From Beroe ovata (lineage: Eukaryota > Ctenophora > Nuda > Beroida > Beroidae), in assembly GCA_946803715.1 (NCBI GenBank), contig CAMPET010000009.1:169405-233404 (forward strand): a stretch of DNA of 64,000 nucleotides, written 5' to 3'. The notes under the pieces were generated by a model. The model was not told the origin of the DNA. It saw only the letters and a program-made list of their open reading frames with translations, and did not search any database. Shown here piece after piece: positions 46,346 through 59,540 of the stretch. The position numbers and the translations under genes were made by a program. The stretch's first letter is position 1. Every line of letters begins with the position of its first letter.

Positions 46346-47129
46346 CAGTGGTGCAAATCCGTCTTTTTCATTGGGGGGTATAATTCGTTCTTAGGAGCAT
46401 ATTTTCGACATTTTCTAAAATTGGGGGGGATGGTAGTAAAAAGTGTTAATTAGATAATTGAGTTATGATTGAAAATGACCGTTTACATGAAGTCGAACTC
46501 ATGGGACACATCATAAGACTAAGAGTAACACAAAGACTTTGGGGAAATGGCATTGACCATACTGTAGCGAAATTGATATCAAAATGGGCAAAATTTCTAC
46601 CGTGTGATCACAATTCCAACGGTCCAAATAAAAATGTTAGGGAGCGATCAAAAACTAGAATATAGTAGTATCAACTATAGTAGCAACACCGTAGGTCTAC
46701 AATCTACAGTAGGTTTACCGTTTAAAGGTGAAAACGTGATTAGCCTGTAGGGTTAGCTTTGGAAAAGATGTTATGCACTGCACCAATTTGCTTGTTTATC
46801 CATATACGCATTGCCCAGAGTCCATACATTAATGAGGTTGCTAAGGCAACTTGACACCCTGTCACCTTCCCTTCCCTATCAGAACTGGCAAGTGGTTACT
46901 GGACCCATGATAGCGTTATGGCTTATGATTGGATAATAATATGTTCAATAATGAGAGCAGCAGTGTATTTCAATAAGGTGCTTATGCAAACACGGCAGAA
47001 TTAAGCATATCCTGATAGTAGGGATGGTTGGAATTTTGGAGGGGATGGTATTTGTAATTATTGGAGGGGATGGCATCAAATTATTGGGGGGGATATATCC
47101 CCCCCATCCCCCCTGGATTTGCACCACTG
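46346..47129. mobile_element. Non-autonomous hAT-like DNA transposon, 784 bp
   Basis: Perfect 15-bp terminal inverted repeats CAGTGGTGCAAATCC (46346-46360) and GGATTTGCACCACTG (47115-47129) are flanked by an exact 8-bp target duplication, CATACAAG (46338-46345 and 47130-47137). The CAGTGG start and 8-bp duplication are typical of the hAT superfamily. Sub-terminal G- and C-runs (ttggggggtata; tccccccatcccccctgg) are also usual. The longest frame inside is 66 codons (from 46465), far too short for a transposase, so it would need one supplied in trans. Both ends and the duplication are intact, indicating a fairly recent insertion. Confidence 0.92.
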
Positions 47130-47517
47130 CATACAAGATCGATTTCAATTGATCAAATTCAAATTTGGTTGTTCATCGGTCAAAGTTTATTGAATCCATA
47201 CCTACCACTCTCGTCTCTCATTTAATTCTTATAAACTAAGATAAGAGTCACAGCCTATTTCCTACGTGCACACGCACACATGAACGCACACAAACACGTA
47301 TACAGTCCCTGTCCACTAATTGACGCTCACGTATAGAAAACGCACACGATAATTCGACGCATCACATACATTCGACGGCACGTTTTTATACCCCATACGA
47401 AAAGACGCACGTTACACTATCGCAAGACGCATAAAAACGCATCACCATATCTCTGCACAACGCACATGATAATAAACCCACAGCATACTTATTATAGTCG
47501 AGCATCGCTGCGATAAA

Positions 47518-50500
47518 CTACGATTTCATCATGTTATCAAAAAGTTCCGTGTGAATTATAAACCCGTCGGACTCGATAGCGTGTTTTCCCGTCGCACACA
47601 GCGTCCCACTGGCAGTTCTCATATCGAGACTAACGGAGGATAGTCGGACCTTGGCCCCCCGCTTGCTCAGGTCACAGAGGGATTTGGACCTCGGGTAGAC
47701 ACTGTTTAGTGAGGATACGGCCGCCTCATCGCAGTACGAGCTCCGACTCACTTCGACACTTTTAGAGCGGGTCATCCGCTGCGAGGGTAGAAACCCGCCG
47801 TTTAAATAGGGTGATATTTCCTCAGCAAAGTTATTATCACTGTTCACGTACGTTGGCGTGATGCCAGCTAGTCTGTTGGCACAGTCTGAAAACACCCCAC
47901 TGGAGTTGCACGTGCTACTAAGCGAGCTCTCAGATGGGGTAGGAGTGTGTTTCACTGGGTACGTGATTTCGCTGCTCCCTTGACCCGAATCATAGGGCAA
48001 ATCAAACTTCTCCATAGGTTGTAGACTGGGCGTGGAGCTGGTGACCGGGTGTGCCACTACAATCTTGGGAGGTTCCACAGATGTGATGACGATGGACGGG
48101 ATATCGCTGCCATGGTAACTGGATGCCAGAGTCGACTCTCTGATGACAGAGTTGGCAGGTGACACGGGAATGTCATCTTCTGATACATCACTCTGAACGT
48201 CCTCTATATTCCCAGTGAAGGTAATGTGGTTGTCCGGGTAGTGATCTAGGTTTGGAATACTGACGTTTTGTTCGTTCATCAGTTCACTCTTCACGGAGTG
48301 ACCATCACTTTTGACAGAGTTGTTGATGTCGAGTGATGTTTCTGATCGCGCGCGCTGTTGCTCTATATACCCACATGTGCACGTGCATACGCACTTGTCC
48401 CGGTACGATTCGTCCATTTGGTTGTTAATAGCAACCTCAACTCTCCTCTGTTTCGAGTAAATGACGTGTAGGAGTCGGAATAGCGCTTTTATCCGTACTT
48501 TGAGGACTTGGGCGCTGACTTGTGACAGGAAGTACCAAACGAGGACGGATATGAATATGATGACAAGGTTGAAGAATTCCCGAGCTATGAGGGATGAGGC
48601 ATGGTTTGATACGTCCACCTGTGATCAAACACGGATATGAGAGATTATAATCTAATTAATTGGGAGGTTCAATAGTTGATCAAATGGAGAATAAAAAGAT
48701 CAAATAAAGAATCAAATGAAGGAAAAATGAATCTGGTAAACTTCGGACTCTAATCGATCTGACTGAAAGTGAAAGAAATTTTGATGATCAAGGCTAGATT
48801 TACGAAATAATCTAACTCCCACCTGTGCTGGCACGAAATCCCCGAACCCAATTGTCGTCATGGTGATGAAGCTGAAGTACACACTCTGTTCATAGGTCCA
48901 CGTACTCTCCTGATACTTGAATATGAACGTCATTAGGACCAGGAGAATTATCACCCAAACCAGAGCCGACACGAATACCTGGGGGGGGGGGGAGTTGGAT
49001 TATCTCGGGATATATCGAGCCTCGATAATCGAGGTATTTTGAATTTATCCTGAGGCTTCAGCAATGTAGAAAGATAAATCCGGATTTCAAGCCACATGAT
49101 GAGTCACAATTGCACAACATACACATGTCCCGACATACACAACCACACATCGCCCAACAACGGTTGTTGAACAACCACAACCACACATCGCCCGACATAC
49201 ACAACGCAAACTACATAACTCGTAGTGTTCACCTCGTGATGGTACACATCGGGGCATGGCCGTTTCTTGATCTTACTCTTGATGATCTTCAGTGCAGTTA
49301 AGAGTATCTCTGCTACCACGTTCAACAAACCTGCAACACAATATTCCCCAATATCATATGGGCAATGGGAGGAATGTTCGCGGTTAACAAATTGTTAATT
49401 ACTTAATTAATTCAATTAACTAATTGGGCGACGGTTCCAATAACCGTTGGTATGAGGGACAATTATACATTCACCGCTGCAAAAAGACGCTCTCAAAGGG
49501 AGAACGCCCTCATTAAAACCCTTGCATAGGTACCTAGCATGAAAGGAATGCCACCGATAGCAAAGAATATTGTGAATATCCGTCCCCCCAGAGTGGCTGG
49601 AGAGCTGTGTCCGTAACCTGTGGGGGATGGAATCTGCATTGACAGTGATAGGGGATCTCATGGGGTGCCATGTTCAAAGTCCATTCAGGCTACATTTGGT
49701 ATTATGTAGGATCAATTATCAAGGATCAATTGAGCCATGAGAAACAGGCAAGGGGCAAGAAAACTGAAAGGGACACACGCAGTAGTTAAGAAGTTGGACA
49801 TTTCCGGCTTTCGTGAATGGGGACGGACGCTAGGTCAGCGGACGCTAGGTCGGCGGCGACAGACCAGGGTGGACGCTAGGTCGGGAGACTCCCACAGGGT
49901 TGACGCTGGGTCGGGAGACTCCCACAGGGTGGACGCTAACGTCCGCCGACCTAGCGTCCTATACCCTTCGTGAATTGGAAGATGGCAACATTACCTATCG
50001 TGGTGAGGATAGTTCCAGTGAAGAAGAGAGATGAAATGTAGTCCCACTGGATGTTGATCCCCTCCGGACTGGTGTCACCATTCTGACATGTGTCATAGTG
50101 TTGTTGGAGGAAATCATCCATCACGGGTTGCGGAATATCGTGTTTCTGAACATGAGTGTGTTAACACACACACACAAACAGTACACTCACACACACAGAC
50201 ACACCTACACACAGTACACAGTTAAATATTTAAATAGTTTAGCAAGTGAACTCTTGACCACCCACCAAGCCACCAAAATGATTTGCGAATGAATCGTTGG
50301 ATCAGAATGGATGAAGTATCGTCAATGTCAAAGAGCAAGATGTGCTCTAAAAACAGTAAAAATATGGGAAAAATCCCTCTCTCTCACCTTCTGGAAATCG
50401 ACCCACAACTTTTTCATTTCCTGAGCTTGCATCTTCTCATTTTCCCTCTCAATTGCACAGAATATTGCCGCACCTACAGTATCATAACAGTGATAATCAA

Positions 50501-53500
50501 TCGAGATAATGAACGATTCGAGACAGCGCGCATGCCGCATCCAGATACACTGTTCTGTGTCACTTGCACGTGCTATATAGACGCGCGCGTCTTATTGCAC
50601 GTGTCACGTGTAATCTAGACCCGAGCACGTCATGCATATAGAACATGCACGTACCTAGACACATGTAAGCGGTGAGGAACGTTGTCATGACAAAGCATCT
50701 GAAGAAACACTCGGGCAGATTTGAGGTCATCTGAAATATGAATGATAATTAATGTGAAATTACTTAAGTATGCAACATGCATGAAATAGGTAACTACTTT
50801 TTTCACATGGGAATGACAGGTATTTTCAAAAACTATGAAAAAGGTTAATTGAGTCGAAAAACCAAGTCAATTTGTGCCAAGTCCCAGCAAATTTATTTCT
50901 CCATTACTTATGAGGGCAGAGGGTGTGAAGATCATAGATTTTTGACCAATTTTAAACTAGAAGTAGATGCCTCCTTGAATTACTACAGATATCTGTGAAA
51001 GTTGTGGCCAATATTATTCATTGAATAATATCCAAAGTTCTCGGCATTCCGTTTTTTACTCCTATGAAGTTATCATCTCACCAGAAATAATCTCTACTTT
51101 ATAACACTCACCGTTTTACAGTCATGATCAAACAAGTCTGATAGACTCTCAAATTGAAAAAATTGTAACATGATTTAGACAAACGTTGGGTGGGGGGAAT
51201 CTTTTTCACTTAACAATAACACACTTGAATAAACAAGTTACACTGAAATTACAGTACAAATGCAATGACTGGTACTTCAATAGGGTCTAGCATGATACCA
51301 CAGTCATGAATTTTGTTCTTGAGCAGGAACATGTTGACACTGAAGTGATCATGTGATGCTCTTTTGTATGATATATCTACCCATGTACACTGTCCCTACC
51401 TATGTATAACAGTGGGCACATATTTCTTCATTCAACATGTTAGAAACACAAATGATATCAGATACAAAAAACGTTCAAACAATTACAAAAGTTTGAGTAA
51501 GCAACGGGAGATGGTACAAGAATCCTGCCCAAAAACTGATCACAGTGATCAAAGTTACATTAACACTGTTGTTAATGTATAGCTCTTGCAGGAATTAGCT
51601 GCAGTGATTATATTGTAACGAGGCTAACTGTGTGATACCGACGCTACCTGATCAGCTGCAGAGTGTAGGTAGTAGGTACTGAAAAGAACGTCCAAAGAAC
51701 AGTTTTGAATCGATATTTGCATTACTTTCATTTCAAAAGGGATTGATTTACAATGGAAGCGAAAGTAGATATAGGTTAACAGCTGTCGAAGCAGATTTTG
51801 GCCAGCTAAAGAGAGCAAAGTTCTTAAAATTCAGTGAAACACAAAAGTTCCACACTATAAAAGGAATTTCCCAGAGGAAGAACAGTGAACACTGCTATTA
51901 TAGCACAGCTAGCTGAACAAGGTGTTTTCGGCACTGTTCAACCATATAGTTATTCAGTGGAGATAATATCAGGATTGATGGATTCACAGGATCATATTAA
52001 ACCTTGGAGAAGCAAGATTTGAAGTCGAAATCGTTGATGCTGAGCTTCTCATTCCATAGTGATGCTGCCATTTGTCCACCAGCAACTCTCTCACTCACTC
52101 TCTCTCTCTCTCTCTCTGTTGCAGATAATGTAACCAGAGTCTAATACCACAATACAATTCAGAGATCAGCTGGCTCACTAGAAGTACCTAGTAATTTAAG
52201 AAAAAGTGAGCGGACCCTTGAAGCAACTCTGTTTGTCAATAAGTCAATAGATGAGATGAAATAGCAACAAAAACTCGTATGATACTATCAAATATCAAGA
52301 CAGTTAAGCAATGAGCACAGGCAGTATTCTTTATCACTGAGTCCCACAACAGTGTAGTGGGTCCCACAAACGCTCAGAGGGTGAAGTGAAACAATGGAAA
52401 CTGATGAGAAACATAGCCTGCAATCCGGGCAATTAAGATAATTAGGTAATGGGGTGATTAGGTTAATAAGGTGAGCACCTTATCACACACACAGAGCTAT
52501 TCAGGAGAGAATGGGGATGAAAGGGGTTCAACTATGAAGACATCAAAGCGACATCGTACAATATCACCTATTTAAACGGTCATACACACGTATAAGCAGG
52601 CACAGACACGCACAGACAGATACACTACACAGACACGTACAAACAGACACGCACAGACAGAAATACACAGACAGACTGAAACACACAGACAGTAGACACA
52701 CGCACAGACACACACAGTACACCCAGACACGTACAAACAGACATAGACACACACACACAGACAGATACACTACACAGACACACAGTACACCCAGACAAGT
52801 ACAAACAGACATAGACACACAGACAGATACACTACACAGACACGCAGTAAACACAGACACGCACAGACAGAAACACACAGACAGAAACACGCAGACAGAC
52901 ACACGCAGTGCACGCAGACACGTACAAACAAGCACAGACACGCACAGACACACGCAGTAAACACAGACACGCACAGGTAGAAACACACAGACAGACAGAC
53001 ACTCATAGACACAGACACAGACACAGACACACACACAGACACACGATTAAAGGATTAAAGAACGCCTAACACACGTGTGTGGATCTCTAGTGCTAAGGAC
53101 ATAACGTACCTAGATTTTTATTATTAATTTCAGGATAGATCTTTTGTTAGAGAAAGCTTCAGTGAACACAATACAGTGAATCGTGATAATATAAATCACA
53201 CACATAACAACGTTGCTATTGTGTTGCTACGGCGGCATACTAGGTTGCTATGTCGCTATGGAAACATCCTATGTTGCTTAGATATCACTTCTCGCACTTT
53301 CTCTCCCTGGTGAAATGATGAAATTTCGAACAATTTGATCATTAAAAACGGAGCGAGGAAGAAAAATACCAACCTCCCAATGAAGGCAAAGAGGTTAGGG
53401 AAGAGACGAAGGGAACAGAGGATTTTGTGCTGGATAATTATTTCCAAGAATAGTTAATTAATAGGTAATCAATGATAATGAATAAAGATCATGAGACAAA

Positions 53501-53993
53501 GTAGTTGATGAAAACCTCACAAACGCACTCATCTGATGGATTGCATTGGTTGTATATTATCACAACTTATTATCATGCAGCTGATTATGCATTGTACTTT
53601 GGGACGAGTGCGTCTGTCTGTATGAGTGTGTCTGTGTGTGTGTGTGTGTGTAATGTGTATGTGTGTGTGTCTAGTGTCTGTGTGTGACTCTGTGTGTATG
53701 CATGTGAGTGTCTATGTGTGTGTGTGTGTNNNNNNNNNNNNNNNNNNNNNNNNNNNNNNNNNNNNNNNNNNNNNNNNNNNNNNNNNNNNNNNNNNNNNNN
53801 NNNNNNNNNNNNNNNNNNNNNNNNNNNNNNNNNNNNNNNNNNNNNNNNNNNNNNNNNNNNNNNNNNNNNNNNNNNNNNNNNNNNNNNNNNNNNNNNNNNN
53901 NNNNNNNNNNNNNNNNNNNNNNNNNNNNNNNNNNNNNNNNNNNNNNNNNNNNNNNNNNNNNNNNNNNNNNNNNNNNNNNNNNNNNNNNNNNNN

Positions 53994-54028
<35 letters not shown>

Positions 54029-54789
54029 TAGAATCCAGGTTCTCTCACCCTCACCCTCTCATCAAACTGAAATGAAACTGGTGTATAACTTACAGGGAAC
54101 AGTATGTTCGTGTCTCTACGATAACAACAGCACATTTTCGATCTAAACATTGAAAATGATTCTATAAATGTGGATAAATATGACCGAAACGCGTAGACTA
54201 AAGACTGAAAATGAGTACGTCTAGGAGTTACGGCGGTCATAGAATCATAGATAAACTGTATATCATTAGTGTTTATCCTAGTTCACCGTGTTGTGACGTT
54301 TGTCTGAATGGATGAAAAATATACGTATTGAGAGGAGCTGGTTTTTGGACCTCTTCTTTACTAGATTGTAAGTACAAGATCATGACGTTCCATAACAAAA
54401 TCGATTGTAAATAAGTAGACAAAAATATCCTTTCTTATCCTACAGAATTCCTGTTCTGAATCCACAATGCAACATCGATAATCATGGCGGAACCAGATTC
54501 GAGTAGGTTAGTGACCAGATCAAGAATCCATGATGTGACACATGCATAAGAACATCACGACTCATATTATGCATCTCCACTATAGATAGGAAGTCGCTGA
54601 TCCATCCTCAGAGATAGATATCAAAGCATATTATTGAGTATGAAAACGCAATAGTCTCGTACCCTGAGGGACGTACACACGACAATTCTCGAACGAAGTG
54701 AGTGTTGGTGTGCGGCCCGATAAATGCATCATAACGTCCCGAAGGGCATCATAAGATAAAAGAATCATACAAACACAAAACACGCACAC

Positions 54790-54826
<37 letters not shown>

Positions 54827-56019
54827 CACGCACACAAAACACAATTTTAAACGGAAACCCACAACGGCATGTTCTTATTTAATGTAAATATACTGTATGA
54901 TCATGCATAATGATAATGCACTACTGTAGCTGGAAGGTACAACAAAACTTCCTTGTCGCACGCAAAACGCACACATGGCGCAATCAGTTACTACTCTGCC
55001 TTGCAACATGTTGTATACCAGTGGGCAGTGTACATTGTACAATAATACACAGTTTTGGAGCCGCATTTTTCAGTAACAGAAGTATATACTATGGCTCAAA
55101 ATCAATCGATTGCAGCAGTAATTTTTCAGTAAGGAGTTTTATCCAAGACGTTTCAGTCTTTTGTTTAAGGAGAGTATCTAAACAATTACCAGGTAAATAG
55201 GTTATCAAACAGAGCATATCACAATATAGACATGAGTTCTGTAAGTACGTGAGTCATTAACAGTCAACTTAGAATAATCAGTAATCAGCAGGAGCGCGAT
55301 TCCCCCCAAGCAATCCATACTAACAATTCTAACATACATTCATCTCAGATGAGAGAAGAGCTCAAAGACTCAAAACACGGAGATAAAACACTCACCCGCT
55401 TATACTCCGAGGTGTGTTTCAATCTCACTCTACCCTGCACCTCCTCACCGCCACCGCCCGGCGGCCACGCCCCACTATACTGCTCTTCCCGGTGCTGCTC
55501 CTCATTCCGAGCCGACACACCTGATCCACCCCTGGTATTATTATACTGGGCCGGCTGCGACAGCACGCTGAATCTCCGGAACCCGGACAACGAGACTGCC
55601 GGAGGATGGGCGTGGCCGCTCCCCGGCACCTCAACTGTCCCCACTTTGCGACGATTCCGGCCGAAACCGAACTTTGCTGGTCCAGTACCATTGGCCGGTG
55701 AAGTAGGGTTGACCGTGTGTTGTGTGTTGGTTCTGGGCGGGTTACCGACCCAGGTAGAATTACCCGCGGTTACACAGCTGGGATTGTTGCTAGGGCTGTT
55801 GTTAGGTCCGTTGCTAGGTGGGTGAAAAGGGCTGGCCGGTGTGAAGAATGGGAATAAGGTGGAAGAGGGGTATTCCAGCTGGTGATCCTTGAGTTTCTGA
55901 TACAGTCCATCGAAAGAGTAAACACTCCCAAATTCGTCTCCATCATCTGATCGTAGAAGAGTAGCCATGATCGATCTCTGACATTTTCTGAGAACACGCA
56001 GGTTGTATAAAACTGCCAT
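47518..56019 (-). CDS. Two-pore-domain (K2P/KCNK-type) potassium channel, 8 exons, about 791 residues
   Basis: Exons, 5' to 3': 56019-55396, 50730-50655, 50473-50388, 50145-49995, 49617-49534, 49330-49233, 48978-48823, 48618-47518; phases agree throughout. It is a plasma-membrane background K+ channel that works as a dimer. The order is a long cytosolic N-terminus of about 208 residues (Pro/Asn/Ser-rich), M1 ([20 protein letters not shown]), an extracellular cap with one Cys (HYDTCQNG), pore 1 with filter TTIGYG, M2 ([15 protein letters not shown]), M3 ([16 protein letters not shown]), pore 2 with TTIGFG, M4 ([20 protein letters not shown]) and a roughly 330-residue cytosolic tail. The intron splitting the first glycine codon of pore 1 GYG is a known conserved site in K2P genes. 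The tail has a CVCTCTC cluster and Arg-Ser-rich sites ([17 protein letters not shown]). Both cytosolic ends are unusually long for the family. The subfamily cannot be assigned. The initiator may be 56019 or the ATG 17 codons downstream. Confidence 0.87.
49840..49959. repeat. GC-rich inverted and tandem repeat in a K2P intron
   Basis: ggacgctaggtcggcgg at 49840-49856 and its exact inverse at 49943-49959 flank three direct gacgct.ggtcgggagactcccacaggg-type units (each shorter motif recurs). The structure is a 120-bp hairpin between exons 4 and 5 of the channel gene. Confidence 0.85.
50165..50222. repeat. Short (CA)n array
   Basis: Interrupted cacaca and cagtacac repeats in the intron directly upstream of channel exon 4. 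Confidence 0.85.
52575..53042. repeat. Minisatellite of cacagacacgcacagacag units
   Basis: About 470 bases of variable acacagacag/gcacagacac/tacactacacagac units within the 4.7-kb first intron of the channel gene. Cys/Val-rich frames on the minus strand here are translation artefacts of the repeat. Confidence 0.95.
53600..54027. repeat. (TG)n array with a 264-N gap
   Basis: Gap 53730-53993 lies between TG-rich flanks in the first intron of the channel gene. A further (CA)n array sits at about 54785-54830. Confidence 0.95.
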
Positions 56020-59000
56020 TAGGATGACGTATTAGGATGACGTATGATCAAGTTTTTATAGAAATAAAATATATCTACATTATTCGAGGGAGCAATGTGA
56101 AAGCCAAGCTTCGCCAGAAGATTGTGAAAATTAGGGATAAATGGTGATAGATTCCGTGCAAAATGACGGATTGAGAAATCGTACGAAAAGATCTGTAAGA
56201 TTTATCAAAATCGATAAATAGTGGCAAAAATGTTTCAGAGCACAATATATAACGCAGACATAATATATGTAATCGCTCTCGACAAATATATCCGATAACG
56301 ATGCAACCAATTTGAGTGAGCTACTAACATAATCACGGGGATCACTATTGGAGAACAGTTGAACTAAGAGATTCGATTTGTCGAGCTGAGCTTCGATTTG
56401 TCGAGCATTTTATATATCAACACTGGCAGAAGCTGGGATTTATACAAAACATTGTCAACACTATATGGATTGACCTATACATACCCGCGAGTCTAGAGTT
56501 TCAGGATGGCAAAAAACAATCCAGTCGTGGCCGTTTGAAATTCTGCCAAAGTTCATTTTCAGCATTATAGGTATCATAGAAAGCTATCATAGTTCAGCTT
56601 AACCTCACTTGCTAGCATGTCGAAGTCGGAATTTTTCCGGTCAATACCCGCGAAGTTAAAAGGGAGTTCCAAAGTTTTTAAAATCGTGCAAGTTTGAAAC
56701 CAGACCTATAACTTGTATACCGTGTATCGCTATGTAGTTATACGTGCTAATGTGGAATCTGATAAATAATTTTCAATTGAAATTAGCAAAAACCTTATAT
56801 TATCTTCCATATATGTGATTCTAGCCAAATGCAACCGCAAATTATAAACCAGGTTCCTACTATAAGCACCTATAGATTATATGACCCTCATGACGTGCTC
56901 TTTAGAGCTAAACCGGAAACGTACCCTGCCATGACTCTATATTACTCTCTCTATATTAAACCTATCATCTGCAACTGCCTGTCTATAATATGTTGTGGAG
57001 CGAGCGGAAATACATGCGTTAACTATAGGATCACAATAATTAGAGAGAGCTTTATTCTGACCATGACATGATCATAGGACACTGCGATGACATGATTGAC
57101 ACTCATGACATGTATATTTTGGTATGACATAACATGATGGTATTTTGACGATTGAGTCATATATTGACATCATGATCTATTCATGATGTGAAGAATATGC
57201 AACGCAAAAAGAAATGTAGAAATTTTTGTGACGCTAAATTTTCAAATATATACATATCACGGAAAATATCCGGGAGGTACTATACAAACATTTTTATGAT
57301 CATTACATGAAACAAGACTATATTCAGTATACTACGATTTGTACATAATGAGACTGGCCATAAAGTAAACTCATTAAGTTGCAGTACTCATTCAATTTCA
57401 ATTGAATATGCTATAAAAGTTTAAAAACACACATATGTCGCATAACACGTCTAAATCACGCACTTCTATCCTGATGTAAATCACTATACCTATAAAATTT
57501 CATATTTAAAGGAATTGTACTGATTCAAATTTCGGATTTAGTGAAACTTAATAATCTAAAAAAAGACAAAGCCTGGTACTCCTTCAAAACAAGTTGTTAG
57601 ACCAGGATTTGAACGAGAGATTCTCGGAAAAAGAGCGCAAAGTAATTATCAAAGAGCAACGGAATTGTATGTAGCAGCTTATACTATAGTAGGCGCTATG
57701 CCTATAGCATAAGGCGAAGTGTGATGATGCGCGCATTTCTTAAATCTAAAGTCTTCTCTGAAGAAAGCACTAATGGATCAGCCGAATTTTTAACACAAAT
57801 ATCTTGATCATTATATGATAGTGATCTTGCAAGATCATGTATCATGGCAGTGACTATCAAGTCTCATATCAATACTACAAACGTCATATATGATACTCAC
57901 ATCATTCAAATTCAATATAACTGTACACGATAAGTTCACCGAAGTTTCATATTTCCATAATGGTCAGAATTTTGATCCATTCATACGGACACAAAGTATG
58001 CACGTTTTTTTAACTATTTAATTTAATAGGTACTCCCGTTATAATTTTCAGAAAATTGTCATATAAGAAGTGAAACTCGGAATTTTAGCTTGGTACCTAC
58101 GATCTGAGGCGAATTTACTGCAGAAAGAAGCTTGAATATGAGAACCGGGAAAGATCACAAAATATTGCATGTTTGGCCTGGTTTTTCAGATCCACCTTTT
58201 TAGGTGTTTACCCACACTTTTCGTATTGCATGTCACGTACTATTTCCGTATTATCTCACACTTTTTCGTGTAATCTCACACTTTTCAGTTTTTACGACTC
58301 GTGACTCGGTAAAAATATCGTTACTCGAAACATTTACTTAACTCGAAACATTTGCAGAAGAAGATCGGTTATATTCACATCTTTCAGATAAAAATGGGGT
58401 CCTATTTTGCTGGAATTTTTCACTGCCCAGTATCCACCGCAGGTCCAATGAATTATTAAACAACCCGGCATAACTTTGTCCCTGAGACCTTCGGTGATAG
58501 TTTGTAGAAAACAGATAAACAAAAATGATTGGTAGGTATATATTTCAGAAACGTGGATTTTTCCTCTCTTTCCAAATGTTTCTGCCCGGCAAAGCTACAG
58601 TCATGAGTTCAAGAAAATTCATACAAAATGAGGAGAGATTTGGTTGAGGTGTTGAAAAAATCGTCTTTTTTGCTATACCTCCATCAGGAATTTCATTAGC
58701 ACTATGCTGCAGCGCTATATGATATCTCATATCTCAGTAGAGACGAAATTGTGTCGGAATTCAAAACATCCCAGAGGAATCATACACGCACACACACACT
58801 AGGATCAATTAGGTGACTCAACGAAAACTTTCATGCATTTCGCTTGTAGGTATACCGTAAAAATGAATATGATGCCGGGATCAAGCGAGCAATGAAGTGG
58901 TTTTTTGAAAGTAAACAGCTGCTTAAGATAAAACAGATAAAAACAATGGCTGTAGCTGGTACAAAATCAAAAATTCCACCGACCCACCAATTTACAAAAA

Positions 59001-59540
59001 TCAGGATAGGCCGTGCAATCATATAGTGATGATGAAAACCAGTTTAGTTAATTACAAATAAATGTGCCAGTCAGTGGAGTAAGGAATCTGGCATAGTTGA
59101 GTGCTATACTACCTACCTAAATAATTAGGTTATTATATAGAGCATGTTTATGCTAAACATATTTGTAATTTGGATTTAACAAGGAGTGCAAGGTTCACTG
59201 ATGACTGCAAGGGGTTTATTTTTGGAGTTTTGGGTAATATACTGTACATATATTATACTGTGCAGTGTGCATGGCATAGGTTATAGGTACAGTTCATGAA
59301 TATCTTGCTTGTAATCATGCATAGTAAGTCCTTCAGTTAGTTTCTAGCCGGTTCAAACTTAAGTTTTTGCATCATGTATATATTAATCATAAATCAATAT
59401 CATTTCACCTGGTAAAATACCATGCAAACCGATGCGTTGGTAGGTAGATTTAATTTTAAATTCTGAACAAGAGAAAGTATCTTTAAGAGTAAGAAAAAAA
59501 ATAATTGCTACAATTTCAATGTGGATTTCAACCTATCTAT
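56020..59540. other. Intergenic interval
   Basis: AT-rich with no supported exons on either strand. It should contain the promoter of the channel gene just above 56.02 kb. Short features are two tgacgtat repeats at about 56.03 kb, direct copies of gcttcgatttgtcgagc near 56.39-56.41 kb, and cacacttttcgt repeats near 58.21-58.29 kb. Confidence 0.55.

Noticed and set aside
52564-53042. Cys/Val-rich open frames of 90-156 codons on the minus strand
   Set aside because: They are translations of the cacagacac minisatellite; several frames are open together.
55349-55825. 158-codon plus-strand frame at 55.3-55.8 kb
   Set aside because: It is the antisense shadow of the channel's first exon, which splices in phase to M1.
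6465-57100. CRISPR array or bacterial-style operon
   Set aside because: The tandem repeats have no regular spacer structure and all clear genes are spliced or monocistronic eukaryotic genes.
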